Shown here: in pieces, positions 1-7,667 of the stretch
Position numbering within the stretch: position 1 is the first letter of the stretch
Layout of the letters: every line of letters begins with the position of its first letter
Source of the DNA: Frondihabitans peucedani
Lineage (GTDB): Bacteria; Actinomycetota; Actinomycetes; Actinomycetales; Microbacteriaceae
Reading direction: 5' to 3'
DNA: 64,000 bases
Assembly: GCF_039537585.1 (NCBI RefSeq)
Contig: NZ_BAABAU010000001.1
Span: 620,001 to 684,000, forward strand
Notes under the pieces: generated by a model
What the model saw: only the letters and a program-made list of their open reading frames with translations
Told to the model about the DNA's origin: nothing
Database searches by the model: none
Made by a program: the position numbers and the translations under genes

Positions 1-1189
1 TGACGGTCTTCTTGTCTTCGGTCGTCACCTCGTAGACGACGCTCGGAGCCGTCGTGATGAGGTCGAGGTTGAACTCGCGCTCGAGGCGCTCGGTGATGAT
101 CTCGAGGTGGAGCAGGCCGAGGAACCCGCAGCGGAAGCCGAAGCCGAGCGCGACCGACGTCTCGGGCTCGTACACGAGCGCGGCGTCGGAGAGCTTGAGC
201 TTGTCGAGCGCCTCGCGGAGCACCGGGTAGTCGCTGCCGTCGATCGGGTACAGGCCCGAGAAGACCATCGGCAGCGGCTCGGTGTAGCCGGGGAGCGCCT
301 GCGTCGCCGGCTTCGACGCGGTGGTGACCGTGTCGCCGACCTTCGACTGGCGGACGTCTTTCACGCCGGTGATCAGGTAGCCGACCTCGCCGACGCTGAG
401 GCCCTTCGAGGCGAGCGGCTCGGGCGACGAGACGCCGATCTCGAGGATGTCGTGGACCGCGCGGGTCGACATCATCTGGATCTTCTCGCGCGGCTGCAGG
501 GTGCCGTCGATCATGCGCACGTAGGTGATGACGCCGCGGTAGCTGTCGTAGACGGAGTCGAAGATCATCGCCCGCGCGGGGGCGTCCTTCTCGCCCTTCG
601 GCGCGGGGATCCGCTGGACGACGACGTCGAGGAGCTCCTCGACGCCCATGCCGGTCTTGCCGCTGACGCGCAGCACGTCTTCGGGCCGGCCGCCGATCAG
701 CTGCGCGAGCTCGGCCGCGTACTTGTCGGGGTCGGCGGCGGGGAGGTCGATCTTGTTGAGGACCGGGATGATCTCGAGGTCGTTCTCGAGAGCGAGGTAG
801 AGGTTCGCGAGCGTCTGCGCCTCGATGCCCTGCGCCGCGTCGACGAGCAGGATGGCGCCCTCGCAGGCGGCCAGCGACCGGGAGACCTCGTAGCTGAAGT
901 CGACGTGGCCGGGGGTGTCGATCATGTTGAGCGCGTACGTCGTGCCGTCGACCGCCCACGGCATGCGGACCGCCTGGCTCTTGATCGTGATGCCGCGCTC
1001 GCGCTCGATGTCCATCCGGTCGAGGTACTGCGCGCGCATGGCGCGGTCTTCGACGACCCCGGTGATGCCGAGCATCCGGTCGGCGAGCGTCGACTTGCCG
1101 TGGTCGATGTGCGCGATGATGCAGAAGTTGCGGATGACCTCGGGCGCGGTCGACGCGGGCTCGAGGGCGGTTGCTGCTTTGGGGCTCAC
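1..1189 (-). CDS. lepA: Elongation factor 4 (LepA), 3' end outside the window
   Basis: Ribosome-associated translational GTPase that back-translocates or remodels stalled ribosomes in the cytoplasm. About 396 N-terminal residues are present, out of roughly 610 usual for the family. The G1 motif AHIDHGKST lies near residues 26-34, followed by a RERGITIK switch I segment, [12 protein letters not shown] (G3) and NKIDLP (G4). The GTG start is chosen because AGAAGGA sits at good spacing before it. An in-frame ATG at 1237 lacks a ribosome binding site and would add 16 residues with a His-rich stretch. The assignment is safe; only the C-terminal domain cannot be checked. Confidence 0.95.
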   Translation of the reverse strand, partial: MSPKAATALEPASTAPEVIRNFCIIAHIDHGKSTLADRMLGITGVVEDRAMRAQYLDRMDIERERGITIKSQAVRMPWAVDGTTYALNMIDTPGHVDFSYEVSRSLAACEGAILLVDAAQGIEAQTLANLYLALENDLEIIPVLNKIDLPAADPDKYAAELAQLIGGRPEDVLRVSGKTGMGVEELLDVVVQRIPAPKGEKDAPARAMIFDSVYDSYRGVITYVRMIDGTLQPREKIQMMSTRAVHDILEIGVSSPEPLASKGLSVGEVGYLITGVKDVRQSKVGDTVTTASKPATQALPGYTEPLPMVFSGLYPIDGSDYPVLREALDKLKLSDAALVYEPETSVALGFGFRCGFLGLLHLEIITERLEREFNLDLITTAPSVVYEVTTEDKKTV

Positions 1190-1333
1190 GCGGTCCTTCT
1201 GGTGGTGGTGGGTGTTCGCTTCGGACGATTCTCCCATGCCCCGGGCGGAGCGGGGGCCGCTCTCCGGCAGGCTGGGGAGAACTCCGCCGGGCTGTCGGGA
1301 GATCCGGCGAGGAGTGCGCGGAGGGGCAGCGCC

Positions 1334-2485
1334 TCAGGAGGCCCGGCGAGGAGAGGGCAGGAGCCCGAGTCCGCGGACGATGCCCTCTCGGGGTGAGGCC
1401 AGGCTGATCCTGATCCAGCCCTCGCCCGAGCGCCCGAACGCGCTGCCCGGCGCCACGGCCACCCGCTGCTCCAGCAGGAACTCCTCCGCCCAGGTCGCGA
1501 CGTCGCCGCGCGAGACGTGCGACACGTCGATCCAGAGGTAGAACGCGCCCTCGGGGCGGAGGTAGGCGAGCCCCCGCTCGTCGAGGATCGACATCGCGAG
1601 CTCGAGATTGCCGCGGTAGTGCTCCCTCGCGTCGGCCACCGGCTGGTTGTCGCCGACGATCGCGGCCAGCGCTGCGAACTGGTCGGGCTCGGCGACGCAG
1701 CTGATCTGCGCCTCCTGCACCGTACGCATGGTGTCGGCGAGCCCCCTCGGCGTGACGAGGTAGCCCACGCGCACGCCCGTCATCGCGTAGGTCTTGCTCA
1801 GCGAGAAGACGCTGAAGACGCGGTCGTCGTCGTCGAGGGCGGCCAGACTCACGTGCGAGGCGCCGTAGGTGAAGTACTCGTAGACCTCGTCGCTGACGAC
1901 CCAGAGGTCGTGCTCCTTCGCAAACGCCAGGAGGCCGCGCAGGATCTCCTCGCCGAACACGACCCCGAGCGGATTGGATGGCGAGTTCACGATGATCGCC
2001 CTCGTCTTGTCGGTCACCAGGCGCTCGAGCTCGTCGAAGTCGGGCAGGAAGCCGTGTGACGGCAGCAGCGAGTACGGCACCGGCCGGGCGTCGAACATGT
2101 GCGCGTTCATCGTGAATGTCGTGTAGCCGGGGTCGGGCACCAGGATCTCGTCGCCCGCGCCGAGGAGCAGCCCCATCGCCTGGTGGAGGCCCTGGGTCGC
2201 GCCGACGGTCACCCAGACCTGCTCGAGGTCGGCGGTGATCCCGTTCTCGCGGGCCAGCTTGGACACGATCGCCTCGCGGAGGGGCGTGATGCCGCCGTTG
2301 GGCGTGTAGCCGGTGCGGTCGTCCGCCCAGGCCCGCCGGGCGGCGTCGATGATGTGGTGGGCGACGGGGACGTCGGGCTCGCCGACGACGAGCATGGTGA
2401 CGTCGTCGAGCCGGAGGGCGATCTCGAAGACCCGCCGGATCCCGGAACCGGGCACGGACGACATGTGCGGGGCGAGCGAAGGCAT
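1334..2485 (-). CDS. Class I/II PLP-dependent aminotransferase
   Basis: Predicted cytosolic aminotransferase of 383 residues, fold type I. The substrate-recognition motif NSPSNPLG is at about residues 167-174, SDEVYEYFTYG follows at 198-208, and the PLP-binding lysine is K231 in SLSKTYAMTGVRVGY. The family covers aspartate and related amino-acid aminotransferases; the exact substrate cannot be read from sequence. It is transcribed away from rpsT. A TAGCCT box (2492-2497) lies six bases before the ATG, so the mRNA may be leaderless. A 12-bp tandem repeat occupies the region just upstream. Confidence 0.9.
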   Translation of the reverse strand: MPSLAPHMSSVPGSGIRRVFEIALRLDDVTMLVVGEPDVPVAHHIIDAARRAWADDRTGYTPNGGITPLREAIVSKLARENGITADLEQVWVTVGATQGLHQAMGLLLGAGDEILVPDPGYTTFTMNAHMFDARPVPYSLLPSHGFLPDFDELERLVTDKTRAIIVNSPSNPLGVVFGEEILRGLLAFAKEHDLWVVSDEVYEYFTYGASHVSLAALDDDDRVFSVFSLSKTYAMTGVRVGYLVTPRGLADTMRTVQEAQISCVAEPDQFAALAAIVGDNQPVADAREHYRGNLELAMSILDERGLAYLRPEGAFYLWIDVSHVSRGDVATWAEEFLLEQRVAVAPGSAFGRSGEGWIRISLASPREGIVRGLGLLPSPRRAS

Positions 2486-2491
2486 GCTCCG

Positions 2492-2497
2492 AGGCTA
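2492..2497 (-). promoter_or_regulatory. -10 box of the aminotransferase, leaderless type
   Basis: TAGCCT on the minus strand, six bases before the ATG. No ribosome binding site is present, which fits transcription starting at or next to the start codon. Confidence 0.45.
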
Positions 2498-2556
2498 CCG
2501 GCGGCGGGCTGGTGGCCCAGGCGGCCCCGCGGCTCGGCTCGTGACTCGGGCCGCCG

Positions 2557-2625
2557 CTCGGCCGGCGACTCGGCCGGCGACTCGGCTGGCAACTCGCCTG
2601 GCAACTCGCCTGGCGACTCGCCTTC
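2557..2625. repeat. 12-bp tandem repeat, five units
   Basis: Five adjacent copies of a 12-bp unit close to CTCGGCCGGCGA or CTCGCCTGGCAA, then a partial copy. The array lies between the aminotransferase and the rpsT promoter, in a gene-free stretch of about 340 bases (2486-2827). The rest of that stretch holds only the rpsT promoter and 5' leader. The repeat is in-frame as codons, but no real gene reads through it. Confidence 0.85.
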
Positions 2626-2634
2626 GGCCGCTCG

Positions 2635-2663
2635 TTGATGATCGGACCGCCCCCTGGTAGTGT
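2635..2663 (+). promoter_or_regulatory. Likely sigma-70-type promoter of rpsT
   Basis: TTGATG (-35) and TAGTGT (-10) are separated by exactly 17 bases. Transcription would start near 2670, leaving a leader of about 155 bases before the rpsT start. That leader could carry S20 autoregulation, but I saw no defined fold. Confidence 0.6.
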
Positions 2664-2827
2664 TGCTTGTTGGCTTCCGCTGCCGCTTCCCCGCTGCGCA
2701 GCGATTCGCAGCCGAGTTCGCTTCGGCGATCGGGTCCGCCCTCTACGGATCAGGTCGGCTGCGTACAAATCATCCGGGCCGGGTGGAATCCACCAGGTCC
2801 TCGTCCAGACAGAGAAGGGTCACACAC

Positions 2828-3088
2828 GTGGCGAACATCAAGTCGCAGATCAAGCGCATCGGCACCAACAAGAAGGCTCAGGAGCGCAACAAGTCGGTCA
2901 AGAGCGGTCTCAAGACCGCCATCCGCTCGACTCACACCGCGATCGCCTCCGGTGACAAGGCCGCCGCGGCCGCCGCTCTCGTCGTCGCTTCGAAGAAGCT
3001 CGACAAGGCCGTCAGCAAGGGTGTCATCCACCAGAACCAGGCCGCGAACCGCAAGTCGGCCATCGCGAAGCAGGTCAGCGCGCTCTAG
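2828..3088 (+). CDS. rpsT: 30S ribosomal protein S20 (bS20)
   Basis: Small basic protein of 86 residues that binds 16S rRNA in the body of the 30S subunit. The sequence begins [17 protein letters not shown] and stays helical and lysine-rich throughout, as in the family, with the usual length. The GTG start has GAAGGG before it. The gene is monocistronic, with its own promoter and a strong hairpin after the stop. Confidence 0.97.
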   Translation: MANIKSQIKRIGTNKKAQERNKSVKSGLKTAIRSTHTAIASGDKAAAAAALVVASKKLDKAVSKGVIHQNQAANRKSAIAKQVSAL

Positions 3089-3113
3089 TCGGCACGCTTC
3101 ACCCGGCACCTCC

Positions 3114-3151
3114 AGAAGGCCCCGCTCCCGTTCTCGGGAGCGGGGCCTTCT
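3114..3151 (+). terminator. Hairpin terminator after rpsT
   Basis: A perfect 17-bp GC-rich stem (AGAAGGCCCCGCTCCCG and its complement) with a TTCT loop, 25 bases after the rpsT stop. There is no T tract, which is common for terminators in high-GC actinobacteria. Confidence 0.75.
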
Positions 3152-3181
3152 GCGTGTGCGGACTCTGGCACACGACCCGCG

Positions 3182-3225
3182 ATCGCGACAAGAAACCACG
3201 AGGATGCGTGGTTTCTTGTCGCGAT
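3182..3225. repeat. Perfect 19-bp inverted repeat between convergent genes
   Basis: The arms ATCGCGACAAGAAACCACG and the exact complement are separated by AGGATG. It lies between the rpsT terminator and the 3' end of holA, so it could end holA transcripts. Its lower GC content and perfect symmetry also fit a dispersed palindromic (REP-like) element. Confidence 0.7.
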
Positions 3226-3252
3226 ATCGGGAGTCGCTCGAGACGACCGCCG

Positions 3253-4281
3253 TCAGCGCAGCGCGCCCCGGCGGCTGACCACGGTGACCATGCGCTCGAG
3301 CGCGTACACGGGGTCGCGCTCGGCGCCCTTGACGGCGGCGTCGGTCGTCGCGAGCAGGTCGATCGCGTTGCCGAGGCCCTCGTCGTTCCAGCCCCCGAGG
3401 TCGCGGCGTGCCCGGTCGACCTGCCACGGGGCGAGGCCGAACTGCGAGGCGAGCTGACCGGAGCCGCCCCGGGCTCCGCTGATCTTCGCCATCACCCGCA
3501 GCTTCATCGCGAACGCCGCGACGATCGGCACGGGGTCGGCACCGGAGGACAGCGCGTGGCGCAGCAGGATCAGCGCCTCGCCCTGCCGGCCCGCGATCGC
3601 CGCGTCGGCGACCTTGAACGCATTGGTCTCGACCCGGCCGGAGTAGTACTTCTCGACGGTCTCCTCGGTGATCTCGGCACTGGCGTCGGACAGGAGCTGC
3701 TGACAGGCCGAGGCCAGCTCGGACAGGTCGTCCTGGAATGCCTGGACGAGAGCCCGGAGTGCGCCGGCCGTGACGCGGCGGCCCTCGGCGGCGAACTCGG
3801 CGGCGGCGAAGTCGAGCTTCTCGGTGTCTTTCTTGAGCTCGGCGCAGACGACCTCGATGCCGTCGCCGAGGCCGCCGCGGAGGGCGTCGAGCAGTTTCTT
3901 GCCACGCACTCCCCCGCCGTGGCGCAGCACCAGGTAGGTGTCGTCGGCCGGCGCCTGGAGGTACTCGAGGGTCTCGGTGAGGAACGCGTCGGTGCACTTC
4001 TCCACGGCCGACACGCGGATGAGGCGCGGCTCCGCGAAGAGGCTCGGGCTCGCCAGCGTGATGAGCTCGCCCGGCCCGTAGTGGTCGGCCTCGAGGTCGT
4101 TCACCTCGAGGCTCGGGTCTTCGGCTGCGAGCTGGTCGCGGAGCTGCCGGACGGCACGATCGGCGAGGAACTGCTCGGGGCCGGAGACGAGCACGACCCG
4201 GGCCGGCCGGATGCGGCTCCACGAGACCTGGTCGATCTTCGCCGCGCTCTTGGTCGCCTTGCCCGTCGTCCGCGCAGCCAC
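3253..4281 (-). CDS. holA: DNA polymerase III subunit delta (clamp-loader wrench)
   Basis: Clamp-loader subunit that opens the beta sliding clamp during replication. The 342 residues match the family length. Recognisable stretches are VVLVSGPEQFLADRAVRQLRDQL near residue 30, the basic segment LRHGGGVRGKKLLDAL, and the helical C-terminal domain ending in VYALERMVTVVSRRGALR. The GTG start follows GGAGGAGGA. It sits downstream of comEA-comEC on the same strand, the usual actinobacterial order. The comEC reading frame runs 181 bases into it. Confidence 0.92.
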   Translation of the reverse strand: MAARTTGKATKSAAKIDQVSWSRIRPARVVLVSGPEQFLADRAVRQLRDQLAAEDPSLEVNDLEADHYGPGELITLASPSLFAEPRLIRVSAVEKCTDAFLTETLEYLQAPADDTYLVLRHGGGVRGKKLLDALRGGLGDGIEVVCAELKKDTEKLDFAAAEFAAEGRRVTAGALRALVQAFQDDLSELASACQQLLSDASAEITEETVEKYYSGRVETNAFKVADAAIAGRQGEALILLRHALSSGADPVPIVAAFAMKLRVMAKISGARGGSGQLASQFGLAPWQVDRARRDLGGWNDEGLGNAIDLLATTDAAVKGAERDPVYALERMVTVVSRRGALR

Positions 4282-6794
4282 GTTCCTCCTCCGGCCACGA
4301 CGAGCACGGAGCGGTCGCCTGGATCCGCCTCCGCTGGGCGGGCGCCCGCGGTGTCGTGGCCGCCCCCAAGCCTAGGTGCAGCCGCCGACAGCCGGGCGCC
4401 CTGCTTCCACACCGTCGGGACTCCCCCGGGCCCCGCCGCGACGGCTGCCGTGCCGTCGAGGTCGGAGCGGATCACGGCCGTGCCGGAGCGACGGAGCATC
4501 GCCAGCGTCTGCTTCGTCGGATGCCCGTAGGTGTTGTGGACCCCGACCCCGATGAGGCCGAGCCTCGCGCGCGCCGCGGCGTAGAGCGCGGGGCTCTGGT
4601 CGCGCGATCCGTGGTGCGACACCTTGACGACGTCGACGGGCGCCACTGCTCCCCTCCCGACGAGGCGCTGCTGCTCCTGCTCGCCCAGGTCGCCGAGGAA
4701 CAGCCCCGACAGGCACGCTCCCCCGCACGAGGCGTCACCGCGGATGTCGAGGACCACGCTCGCGGTGTTACCGGGGGTCGTGTGTGCGGGCGGCCACAGC
4801 ACGGTCGCCGTGAGACGGCCGAGGCGCAGGGACAGGCCGGGAGCGGCCTGGAGCACGCGCGATCCTGCACTCCGGAAGCGGCCGACGAGGTGCTCGTCGG
4901 CCGTGCCGTCGGGCGGACCGACGAGCAGCGAGTCGGCCCTGCCCACGAGGGTCGGCGCGGCCCCGACGTGGTCGCGGTCGTAGTGGGTCAGGACGAGGAG
5001 GTCGAGCCGGTCGACTCCGAAGAGGCGCAGGCAGTCGGCGAGGAGCTGCTCGTCGTCTCCGGTGTCGATGAGGGCCGTGACCCCGGACGAGCGCACGAGA
5101 ACGGCGTCGCCCTGCCCGATGTCGCACTGCGCGAACTCCCAGTCGGCCGGCAGGGAGGCTCGACGGCCGATCTCGCGACCCGTGGTCACGGTGGCCAGCG
5201 GGAGCACCACGAGCAGGAGGAGGGCCACGGCCACGCGCCGGCTCCGGCGGTAGGGGGTGGTGAGCGCGACCGCCGCGACGAGCACGACGATCGCCGCGGC
5301 CGCGGCGATGGCGAGGGCGCCGGAGCCCCAGGCGAGGCTCCCGGAAGGAACCGACGCGAAGAAGCGCGCGACGGCCGCCACCCAGGCCGCCGGTGCCCAG
5401 GCGACCGTGGCGACGCCGAGGGCTCCGGCGGGCCAGACCGGGGCCACGACGCAGGCGACGAGGCCCAGCACCGTGGCCACGGGTGCCGCCGGCTCGGCGA
5501 GCAGGTTGGCGACGACGCTGAAGACGGGGATCGCAGGATCCAGCGAGAGCAGCAGCGGCTGGCACGCTGCCTGGGCCGCCAGCGGCACGGCCAGGCTCAG
5601 GGCCAGCCAGTCGGGCAGGGCTCTGGCCAGCAGGGCTGTCAGGGGCGCCGTCAGGACGACGAGCCCCGCCGTCGCCAGCACGGAGAGCGAGAACGCATAG
5701 CCGCGGGCGAGCCACGGGTCGGTCACCAGCAGGAGCACGACGGCCCCGGCCAGGAGCGGGAGCCCGCGGGTCGGACGCCCGACGGCGCGGAGGAGCAGAG
5801 CGATCCCCGCCATGAGCGCCGCCCGCTCGACGCTCGGCTCGGGCGTCACGAGCACGACGAACGCCGCGAGGACGAGGCCCGCCAGGAGGAGGGTGAGCCA
5901 CCGGCGGAGTCCGAGAGCACCGCCGACGAGCACGACGAGGCCGACCAGGACGGCGCAGTTGGCCCCGGAGACGGCGGTGAGGTGGCTGAGCCCGGTCGAG
6001 GTGAGATCGAGGTCGAGGGACTCGTCGATGCGGCCGGTGTCGCCGATCGCCATGCCGGGCAGGAGCGCGCCGCCGTCCCCCGGCAGCCGGGTGGTCAGCT
6101 CCGCGAATCCGTCTCGGAGGTCGGCGGCGCGAGAGCGGAGGCCCGGCCTCGCCCGATCGACCTCGGCGGGTGCCGAGGCGTGCAGGAGGAAGCTCTCGGC
6201 CTCGCCCGGCTCGGCGTCCGTGATCCTGCCGGGCAGCGAGACCGTGTCTCCCACACGGGGTGCTGCCCCTCGGAAGGTCGCCCGCGGCACGAAGACGGCG
6301 AAGCGCACGCGAGCCGGCGAGGCGCCCGAGCCGGAGCCAGCACCTGAAGCGGAGCCGGAGCCGCCCGCGGGATCAGCGGACAGCGAGGCCGCGGCCACGA
6401 CCAGGTTCCCCGAGCGCGGATCGACGCGCGTCACGCGCCCGGCGAGGACGACGGTGCCTCCCCGCTCCGCAGCCTCGACGGCGACCGGCGGTCGGCGCCC
6501 CGGCGCGTGGACGGCTGCGCTCGAGAGCGCCGCGCCCAGGACGACGAGCGTCAGCGCGAGGACGGGCAGGGCGGCTCGCGAGGCGCTCGGCAACCAGGAG
6601 CCGAGACTCCGGTCAGCCGTCGAGGGCCGCTCCCGCCCTGCGCCCCGCCCCACCAGGAGAGCGGCCGCCAGCGTCACCACGGCCGCGGTCGCAGTGATCG
6701 CGGCAGCGCCCGGCAGCAGGTGCGGCTCCGGCAGCAGCACCACCAGCCCGACCCAGGCCGTGGCGGCCGGCACGGCCAGCCGGACGTCGATCAC
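4101..6794 (-). CDS. comEC: ComEC/Rec2-type DNA-uptake channel protein
   Basis: Polytopic membrane protein that in competent bacteria passes single-stranded DNA into the cytoplasm. As read it has 897 residues: N-terminal membrane helices and an OB-like domain, then the competence domain (GLSHLTAVSGANCAVLVGLV), more helices, and a C-terminal metallo-beta-lactamase-like domain with LTHYDRDHVGA and VKVSHHGSRDQS. The GTG start lies just after the comEA stop, six bases apart. Family similarity ends near GVPTVWKQ, yet the frame stays open 181 bases into holA, so the last roughly 90 residues are doubtful. A one-base shift would stop at a TAG at 4372. Confidence 0.85.
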   Translation of the reverse strand: MIDVRLAVPAATAWVGLVVLLPEPHLLPGAAAITATAAVVTLAAALLVGRGAGRERPSTADRSLGSWLPSASRAALPVLALTLVVLGAALSSAAVHAPGRRPPVAVEAAERGGTVVLAGRVTRVDPRSGNLVVAAASLSADPAGGSGSASGAGSGSGASPARVRFAVFVPRATFRGAAPRVGDTVSLPGRITDAEPGEAESFLLHASAPAEVDRARPGLRSRAADLRDGFAELTTRLPGDGGALLPGMAIGDTGRIDESLDLDLTSTGLSHLTAVSGANCAVLVGLVVLVGGALGLRRWLTLLLAGLVLAAFVVLVTPEPSVERAALMAGIALLLRAVGRPTRGLPLLAGAVVLLLVTDPWLARGYAFSLSVLATAGLVVLTAPLTALLARALPDWLALSLAVPLAAQAACQPLLLSLDPAIPVFSVVANLLAEPAAPVATVLGLVACVVAPVWPAGALGVATVAWAPAAWVAAVARFFASVPSGSLAWGSGALAIAAAAAIVVLVAAVALTTPYRRSRRVAVALLLLVVLPLATVTTGREIGRRASLPADWEFAQCDIGQGDAVLVRSSGVTALIDTGDDEQLLADCLRLFGVDRLDLLVLTHYDRDHVGAAPTLVGRADSLLVGPPDGTADEHLVGRFRSAGSRVLQAAPGLSLRLGRLTATVLWPPAHTTPGNTASVVLDIRGDASCGGACLSGLFLGDLGEQEQQRLVGRGAVAPVDVVKVSHHGSRDQSPALYAAARARLGLIGVGVHNTYGHPTKQTLAMLRRSGTAVIRSDLDGTAAVAAGPGGVPTVWKQGARLSAAAPRLGGGHDTAGARPAEADPGDRSVLVVAGGGTWLRGRRARRPRARRRSTRSRGAASGRPGSCSSPAPSSSSPIVPSGSSATSSQPKTRASR

Positions 6795-6799
6795 GACCG

Positions 6800-7576
6800 T
6801 CAGCCGACGCGGAGGGAGTCGCGCAGGCTGTCGAGCTTCTTCGGCCCGATGCCGGGGACGTCGAGCAGATCGTCGACCGCCTCGAAGCGCCCGTGCTCGT
6901 CGCGCCAGGCGAGGATGGCCTTCGCGGTCGCGGGCCCGACCCCGGTGAGGGTCTGGAGGGCCGTGTCGTCCGCGGTGTTGAGGTCGACCGGGGCTGCTGC
7001 CGCCGAAGGGGCTCCCGGGGATCCTGCGCTCGACGACGCCGGTGACGGAGCAGCGGTCTCTCCCTGCCGCGGGACCACGATCTGCTCTCCGTCGGCGACC
7101 GGGCGAGCGAGGTTCAACGCCCCCTGGTCGGCCTCGGCGGCGAACCCGCCGGCAGCCGCGACGACGTCGACGGCCCGGGCGCCGGGGTCGACCTCGTACA
7201 GCCCGGGATGAGACACGCGCCCGAGGACGTGCACGAAGACCCCTCCGGACGAGGGGGTGGCCGTCTCCCCCGACGCTCCGGAGACGACGACGCGCTGCGA
7301 CTCCGAGGCCGACGCCGACGCGCCGCCGGCAGACGGGACGGCGGCCACGGCCCCCACGGACTCGTCTGCCGACGCGACGGCCGACAGCACCACCCCGAGG
7401 GCGATCAGCACCAGGACGACCACCACGACCGCGCCGACGCCGACGCGCCACCTCGGCGCTGATCCGGGCTCGCGGAAGTCGGCTTCGCGGGATGATCCTG
7501 CCGCGGGCGCGGGCGCGGGCACGGGCGCGGGGTCGAGGGAGGTCGGGGCGGTGAGGGGCGGATCGGCGAGAGGCAT
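6800..7576 (-). CDS. comEA: ComEA-type DNA-binding protein (SLBB and helix-hairpin-helix)
   Basis: Membrane-anchored DNA receptor that would hand double-stranded DNA to ComEC. The 258 residues comprise a Pro/Ala-rich cytoplasmic head, one membrane helix at about 45-68, a Ser/Ala-rich linker, an SLBB fold near 107-160 and paired HhH motifs at the C-terminus (LQTLTGVGPATAKAILAWRDEHG, DVPGIGPKKLDSLRD). It is transcribed with comEC. TACGGT at 7583-7588 ends six bases before the ATG, so the message is probably leaderless. Competence itself is not shown by this pair alone. Confidence 0.9.
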   Translation of the reverse strand: MPLADPPLTAPTSLDPAPVPAPAPAAGSSREADFREPGSAPRWRVGVGAVVVVVLVLIALGVVLSAVASADESVGAVAAVPSAGGASASASESQRVVVSGASGETATPSSGGVFVHVLGRVSHPGLYEVDPGARAVDVVAAAGGFAAEADQGALNLARPVADGEQIVVPRQGETAAPSPASSSAGSPGAPSAAAAPVDLNTADDTALQTLTGVGPATAKAILAWRDEHGRFEAVDDLLDVPGIGPKKLDSLRDSLRVG

Positions 7577-7582
7577 GCGACG

Positions 7583-7588
7583 ACCGTA
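7583..7588 (-). promoter_or_regulatory. -10 box of comEA, leaderless type
   Basis: TACGGT on the minus strand, six bases before the comEA ATG, without a ribosome binding site. It lies just after the leuS terminator, which suggests comEA-comEC has its own promoter. Confidence 0.5.
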
Positions 7589-7614
7589 GGGAGCGGGCCG
7601 CCGCGAAGCAGACG

Positions 7615-7650
7615 CCGGAGGCCGCCCTGTGCAGACAGGACGGCCTCCGG
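7615..7650 (-). terminator. Hairpin terminator after leuS
   Basis: A 16-bp stem with one mismatch (CCGGAGGCCGCCCTGT against its partner) and loop GCAG, 17 bases beyond the leuS stop. No clear T tract. Confidence 0.7.
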
Positions 7651-7667
7651 ACGGGTGGGGAGGAGGG

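Noticed and set aside
1190-1333. Terminator between the aminotransferase and lepA
   Set aside because: GC-rich bases pair in several weak ways, but no convincing stem-loop stands out.
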